From Mycobacterium sp. (GTDB lineage Bacteria; Actinomycetota; Actinomycetes; Mycobacteriales; Mycobacteriaceae): a stretch of DNA of 64,000 nt. The notes beneath the pieces were generated by a model that worked only from the letters and a program-made list of their open reading frames with translations, searched no databases and was not told the origin of the DNA. The DNA lies in NCBI RefSeq assembly GCF_002863225.1, contig NZ_PKEK01000062.1:34398-98397 (forward strand), given 5' to 3'. The position numbers and the translations under genes are program-made. Positions 60,501 through 64,000 of this stretch are shown here, in pieces (the stretch's first letter is position 1; each line of letters begins with the position of its first letter).

Positions 60501-61666
60501 CCATCATCGAGCGGGCCGAACCGCACCTCGCACACGACGAGATCGCAGTCGCCATCGTCGACACCGACGTGCACCCGATGCCGGTCTCGACCGACGTCCT
60601 GAAGTCTTATGCGCCACCGGAGTGGGTCGACAAGATCTGGCCCGTCGGCAACGCCGTCACGCCGCTGCCGCACTTCTACGACACCCCGGACTCGTACAAG
60701 ACGATGTCCATGCGGGTCGACGCGGCGCCGCCCGGCGGTGGCTTCGCCGGCACCGATCCCGAGTACGCGGCTCAGCAATTGCTCGTCGGCGCCGGCGTCG
60801 GCATCGCGACGCTGGAACCGATGTGCGACGCGCAACTGCCACAGGCCGAACATGTGCTGAAGTCGACCTACAACAAATGGCTCGCCGACGTGTGGCTGGA
60901 CCGCAACAACGCGCACGGCCGCTGGCGTGGCTCGATCAGCGTCAGTGCGCAGGTGCCCGACTCGGCGGCCCGGGAGATCGAGCGGTGGGCGGGTCATCCG
61001 TACCTGGCGCAGGTGCTGATGACGCCGCAGACCCGCGGAATCCCGTTCGGCAACCCGCATTTCGACCCGATCTACGCGGCCGCTTCGGCCAACGGGCTGC
61101 CGGTCGCCACCCACCTGATGGGGCAGACGCCGTTCGAGCTCATTCCGCTGTTTCCGGTCGGCAATCCGGCCCACTGGCACGACTTCTTCGCGTCCTGGCC
61201 GTTGTTGTACGTCTCGCACCTGATGAGCCTGGTCTTCGACGGGGCCTTCGACCGGCATCCCGACCTTCGGATTGTCTTCGTCGAGGGCGGCTTCACCTGG
61301 GCCATGCCGGTGATGTCGCGGATGGACCGGATCTGGGAGGCGCGTCGCGCCGATCTGCCGCACGTTCGACGGCGGCCGTCGGAGTACGTCCGCGAACACG
61401 TCCGGTTCACCACCCAGCCGCTGGAAGACACCGACGTCAAGCAGTTCCGCGAGTACGTCGAGATGATGGACCTCGGCGACAACCTGATGTTCTCGACCGA
61501 CTATCCGCACTGGAGCTACGACGCGCCGAACTACGCCGTCAACCGGTTCCCGGCCGCACAGCGTGAGCGGATCATGCACGGCAACGCCACCGCGTTGTAC
61601 GGCCTGCCGTCGACTGTGAAAGCGCTCCCCGGTGAGCGGCCCGCGGCCGCCGCCGGCCCCGAGTGA
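60497..61666 (+). CDS. Amidohydrolase family protein (PF04909-like), intact
   Basis: A 389-aa amidohydrolase starting at ATG 60497 in an ATGA overlap. The metal motifs DTDVHPMP near residue 22, THLMGQTPFE near 205 and STDYPHWSYD near 335 are complete. Relatives are decarboxylases and hydrolases of ring-derived acids. With the degenerate sister upstream and the Rieske ferredoxin it forms a three-gene operon under operator site 10. The C-terminal 25 residues are Ala/Pro-rich. Confidence 0.84.
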   Translation: MTIIERAEPHLAHDEIAVAIVDTDVHPMPVSTDVLKSYAPPEWVDKIWPVGNAVTPLPHFYDTPDSYKTMSMRVDAAPPGGGFAGTDPEYAAQQLLVGAGVGIATLEPMCDAQLPQAEHVLKSTYNKWLADVWLDRNNAHGRWRGSISVSAQVPDSAAREIERWAGHPYLAQVLMTPQTRGIPFGNPHFDPIYAAASANGLPVATHLMGQTPFELIPLFPVGNPAHWHDFFASWPLLYVSHLMSLVFDGAFDRHPDLRIVFVEGGFTWAMPVMSRMDRIWEARRADLPHVRRRPSEYVREHVRFTTQPLEDTDVKQFREYVEMMDLGDNLMFSTDYPHWSYDAPNYAVNRFPAAQRERIMHGNATALYGLPSTVKALPGERPAAAAGPE

Positions 61667-61736
61667 CCACCGGCGAGTCGGGCCGTATCGCCAACGGCTT
61701 AAATAGGGTGACCTAACAACGCCGAAGGACGAGGGT

Positions 61737-62708
61737 ATGACGACGGAGACCGATCGCGCCGAAGCCACCCGGCCCCGCGGAATCAGTCGAATCGACCCGG
61801 CACTGCGCGATGCGGCGGCCAAGTCGGCGATCGTGGAATTCCAGGCGGACTCGCTGCCGGCCGAGCGCGAGCGGATCGACCGGTTGGCGGCCGACCGCGC
61901 CGCGGCCGTCGACACGTCCGACGTACAGGTCGAGGACCGGGCCATCGCCGGACCCGCCGGTGAACCACTGGGCCTTCGGCTGTACCGCGGTCCGGCCGGA
62001 TCGTCGGCGCCGCTGACCATCTACGCGCACGGTGGTGGCTTCGTCACCGGCAATCTGGACACCGACCACGCGCACTGCGTGCAACTGGCCCGCGAGGGAC
62101 GTTGCCTGGTGGTGTCGGTGGACTACCGGCTGGCGCCCGAGCATCCCTGCCCCGCAGCACTGGACGACGTGGAAGCCGCGTTCCGCTACGTCATCGAGCA
62201 GAGCGAGGATCTCGATGTCGACCGCACTCGGGTAGTGGTGATGGGCCGTGACGCGGGGGCGGCACTGGTTGCGGCGCTCGCTCAGCGCAACTTCGACTCC
62301 GAAGGCCCGGCGATCCTGGCACAGGTACTGCACCAGCCGATGCTGGACTGCGACGCCACACCGTCGCGACGGGAATTCCAGCAGACACCGGGACTCAACG
62401 GTCCCGCGGTGAGCCGGGCGTGGAATCACTATCTCGGCCACGGCGCCGCGACCTCGGAGCACGTTCCGGCTCATCGAGCGAACCTGGAAGGGCTGCCGCC
62501 GGCCTTCATCAGTTGCGCCGAGATCGACCCGTGCCGGGACGAGGCGATCGATTACGCCAACCGCCTGCTGCATGCTTTCGTGCACACCGAATTGCATGTG
62601 GTCGCGGCGACGTTCCACGGGTTCGACTCCGCGGTGCCGGACTGGGTGGTGTCGCAGGAGAGCACGGCGCTGCACTCGCGAACGCTGCGCAGATCCTTCG
62701 CGCTCTAG
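61737..62708 (+). CDS. HSL-family alpha/beta hydrolase-fold protein with Asp in place of the nucleophile Ser
   Basis: A 323-aa hormone-sensitive-lipase-type protein. YAHGGGFVTGN near residue 99 (oxyanion HGGG), DYRLAPEHPCPAALDD near 128, acid in EIDPCRDEA and His in TFHGFDSA are all conserved. The GDSAG elbow, however, reads MGRDAGAAL near 173, so the nucleophile Ser is Asp (codon GAC). It may be a non-hydrolytic binding protein or use another mechanism (dehydratase or epoxide-hydrolase-like Asp attack). It starts 70 bp after the amidohydrolase and ends next to the convergent Mce-associated gene. Confidence 0.8.
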   Translation: MTTETDRAEATRPRGISRIDPALRDAAAKSAIVEFQADSLPAERERIDRLAADRAAAVDTSDVQVEDRAIAGPAGEPLGLRLYRGPAGSSAPLTIYAHGGGFVTGNLDTDHAHCVQLAREGRCLVVSVDYRLAPEHPCPAALDDVEAAFRYVIEQSEDLDVDRTRVVVMGRDAGAALVAALAQRNFDSEGPAILAQVLHQPMLDCDATPSRREFQQTPGLNGPAVSRAWNHYLGHGAATSEHVPAHRANLEGLPPAFISCAEIDPCRDEAIDYANRLLHAFVHTELHVVAATFHGFDSAVPDWVVSQESTALHSRTLRRSFAL

Positions 62709-63353
62709 CTAGATCGGGTCGAACTTGGTGATCAGCCAGTCGCCGTGCAGCTTGTTCATCGTGACGAGGACGGCGCTGGACGCCATCGACGGGTCGGGGC
62801 GTTCCTTGCTGACCGTCGCCTGGTTGACGAAGATCAGCACGACCGCCGAGTCAGCATGCAGGTCCTTGGCCGCGGCGCCGACGACCTGAGCGGTGGTCTT
62901 GACGCCTTTCGATTGCGCGGCCGGCGCGATGACGTCCCTGGTGAATTTGTCGTAGTAGTTCGCGAAGTCCCCGCTGAGGTGCGACTTGGCCGCAGCGAAG
63001 TCCTCGTTGAGGGTTTCCGGCTTGTAGGTCAGCAGCGCCGTGGTGCCGTCCCGAGCGGCGCTGACAACGCTCTGCTCGACGGAGTGGTCGACCATCTCGT
63101 CGGGCCGGTACTGCGAGAAGTACACCCATCCGGCCAGGCTGCCGGCCGCGATCAGGCCCAACACCAGCGCCAGCGGGACGACGGGCAGCGAGCGCCACCG
63201 AGACGTCGCCGACGGCGTGACTTCGGCCTCAGTGGTTGCCGTGTCGCTCGCGGCGGCTTTGTCGATTTCGGCGCCTTCGGTCGCCTCGACGTCGGGTGTG
63301 GTCTCGACGTCGCCGGTGGTCTCGACGTCGGGTTTTGTCTCCTCGTCACTCAC
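62709..63353 (-). CDS. Mce-associated membrane protein
   Basis: A 214-aa protein. The first 50 residues are acidic and Thr-rich with repeated DVET units, followed by one membrane helix (VPLALVLGLIAAGSLAGWVYF, about 58-79) and an outer domain with a VIAPAAQSKGVKTTAQVVGAA segment and C-terminal HGDWLITKFDPI. This is the usual layout of Mce-associated proteins (Mas), which sit beside mce lipid-import operons. ATGA overlap with the upstream sister gene. The mce genes themselves are probably just beyond the right edge. Confidence 0.85.
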   Translation of the reverse strand: MSDEETKPDVETTGDVETTPDVEATEGAEIDKAAASDTATTEAEVTPSATSRWRSLPVVPLALVLGLIAAGSLAGWVYFSQYRPDEMVDHSVEQSVVSAARDGTTALLTYKPETLNEDFAAAKSHLSGDFANYYDKFTRDVIAPAAQSKGVKTTAQVVGAAAKDLHADSAVVLIFVNQATVSKERPDPSMASSAVLVTMNKLHGDWLITKFDPI

Positions 63354-64000
63354 AGCACGAACTCCACTTTCGAAAGCTTCAGCTGATCACCCTCGTGGAC
63401 CACCGAGACCTTGAAGCGGAAGGTCCGGGGCGCATCCTTGGCGCCGGCCGCGTTGGTGACCCGCTCGTTGGCCAGCACCAGGACGACCGCCGAATCCTTG
63501 TTCATCGACTCCACCGCGGCGGCGGCTACAGTTCCCTCTGCCACCGCCTGGGTGTCTTTGACGACGGACGCGAAATCCTCTGCGGTCTTCTGGAATTGGT
63601 CCCGAAAGTCACCGGTGGCACTGTCCAGGATCCGTTGGACGTCTTCCTTGGATTTCTTGAAATCCAGTGACGTCAGATTGACGATGCCTTGCCGGGCGGT
63701 TGCGATGTACGCCTCCGCCTGCTGCCGCTCGTCCACGACCTTCTGGTGTTGCCACGCCATCCAACCGCTTGCACCGAGCAGTCCGACGATCGCGAGCACC
63801 GCGGCAATACTCAATGCGAGCCGAACACTCAAGCGACGGCGTGCCGGTTCGGAATCCGCGGTGTCCGGCGTCTCCGTGGTCTCGGTCGGCTGCTCGACCT
63901 CCTCGGCGGCCTCCGGCGTTTCGTCGGCGCCGGGGCCGGCTTCGGTCTTGGCTTCGGTCTCGGCCACCGGAGTTTCGGTAGCCGCCGGGGTTTTGGTCGC
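63350..64000 (-). CDS. Mce-associated membrane protein (5' end outside window)
   Basis: The frame is open to the right edge, and the codons beyond the GTG at 63967 (ATETPVAETEAKTEA) continue the same acidic Glu/Thr repeat, so the true start probably lies outside the window. A membrane helix (LALSIAAVLAIVGLLGASGW) follows the acidic region, then an outer domain with QHQKVVDERQQAEAYIATARQGIVNLTSLD and the family-typical DSAVVLVLANERVTN. It is the sister of the preceding gene and probably helps assemble an Mce transporter. Confidence 0.83.
   Translation of the reverse strand, partial: ATKTPAATETPVAETEAKTEAGPGADETPEAAEEVEQPTETTETPDTADSEPARRRLSVRLALSIAAVLAIVGLLGASGWMAWQHQKVVDERQQAEAYIATARQGIVNLTSLDFKKSKEDVQRILDSATGDFRDQFQKTAEDFASVVKDTQAVAEGTVAAAAVESMNKDSAVVLVLANERVTNAAGAKDAPRTFRFKVSVVHEGDQLKLSKVEFVL

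Noticed and set aside
1..64000. CRISPR arrays, tRNA genes, riboswitches, phage attachment sites
   Set aside because: No spaced repeats, cloverleaf-like segments or integrase genes were seen; absence by eye is not proof.

Overview
The window looks like a chromosomal segment of a mycobacterium (Mycobacterium/Mycolicibacterium-type actinobacterium). It is GC-rich with tightly packed, overlapping genes (many ATGA/GTGA junctions). It carries lineage-typical families: a HAMP adenylate cyclase, a mycothiol-type maleylpyruvate isomerase-fold protein, F420-type luciferase-like enzymes, mycofactocin-coupled dehydrogenases, a 13E12/DUF222-HNH protein, a ChoD-like oxidase, a DUF4436 protein and Mce-associated membrane proteins. 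No tRNA, rRNA, CRISPR array, transposase or phage gene was seen.

Almost the whole window (about 1.4-62.7 kb) is a catabolic supercluster for a hydrophobic, probably cyclic or branched, substrate that cannot be named from sequence. It encodes four P450s, a KshA-like Rieske oxygenase, a Rieske ferredoxin, three FMO/Baeyer-Villiger-type flavoenzymes, a ChoD-like GMC oxidase, two mycofactocin-type dehydrogenases plus two other SDRs, two LLM flavoenzymes, five acyl-CoA synthetases, four acyl-CoA dehydrogenases (two forming an alpha/beta-like pair), five crotonase-fold proteins, three thiolase-fold proteins, a CaiB-type CoA-transferase, an acyl-CoA carboxyltransferase subunit, two hotdog thioesterases, four amidohydrolases and several alpha/beta hydrolases.

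Layout: 1-1.3 kb, adenylate cyclase tail and a mycothiol-type protein. 1.4-4.7 kb (+), phosphotransferase, FMO, hydrolase. 4.7-5.5 kb (-), mycofactocin-type SDR; 5.6-6.5 kb (+), DUF4436. 6.5-7.7 kb (-), ACAD; 7.8-12.9 kb (+), SDR, thiolase, CoA-transferase, ACAD, GntR. 12.9-19.9 kb (-), three crotonases then three acyl-CoA synthetases. 20.0-22.4 kb (+), thioesterase, GntR, crotonase. 22.4-23.2 kb (-), TetR. 23.5-30.3 kb (+), crotonase, amidohydrolase, FadD, amidohydrolase, ACAD pair. 30.3-33.3 kb (-), thiolase-like protein, P450, HxlR regulator; 33.4-34.6 kb (+), thiolase. 34.6-40.1 kb (-), PAS protein, hypothetical, ChoD-like oxidase, BVMO, AraC regulator. 40.2-41.5 kb (+), P450. 41.5-44.8 kb (-), FadD, thioesterase, Rieske oxygenase. 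44.9-49.9 kb (+), BVMO-like, hydrolase, SnoaL, LLM, SDR. 50-51.4 kb (-), carboxyltransferase. 51.5-54.4 kb (+), FDOR, LLM, P450. 54.4-59.0 kb (-), DUF222-HNH, hydrolase, alcohol dehydrogenase, P450. 59.1-62.7 kb (+), Rieske ferredoxin, two amidohydrolases, HSL-type protein. 62.7-64 kb (-), two Mce-associated proteins.

The main discovery is a 19-bp motif (TAC-N13-GTA, best form TACTGTAACAATTACAGTA) at ten promoter positions, some serving two divergent operons. It links most of the operons into one putative local regulon, perhaps controlled by the TetR protein at 22.4 kb, whose own promoter carries a copy. Other notable points are enzymes with lost catalytic residues (HSL-type protein with Asp for Ser, BVMO with Phe for the motif His, an amidohydrolase lacking metal ligands beside an intact sister, a P450 with Ile for the I-helix acid, crotonases without the Glu pair), a long palindrome at the HxlR promoter, a LexA-type box over the DUF222-HNH start, and a hydrolase whose frame offers only a non-canonical start.
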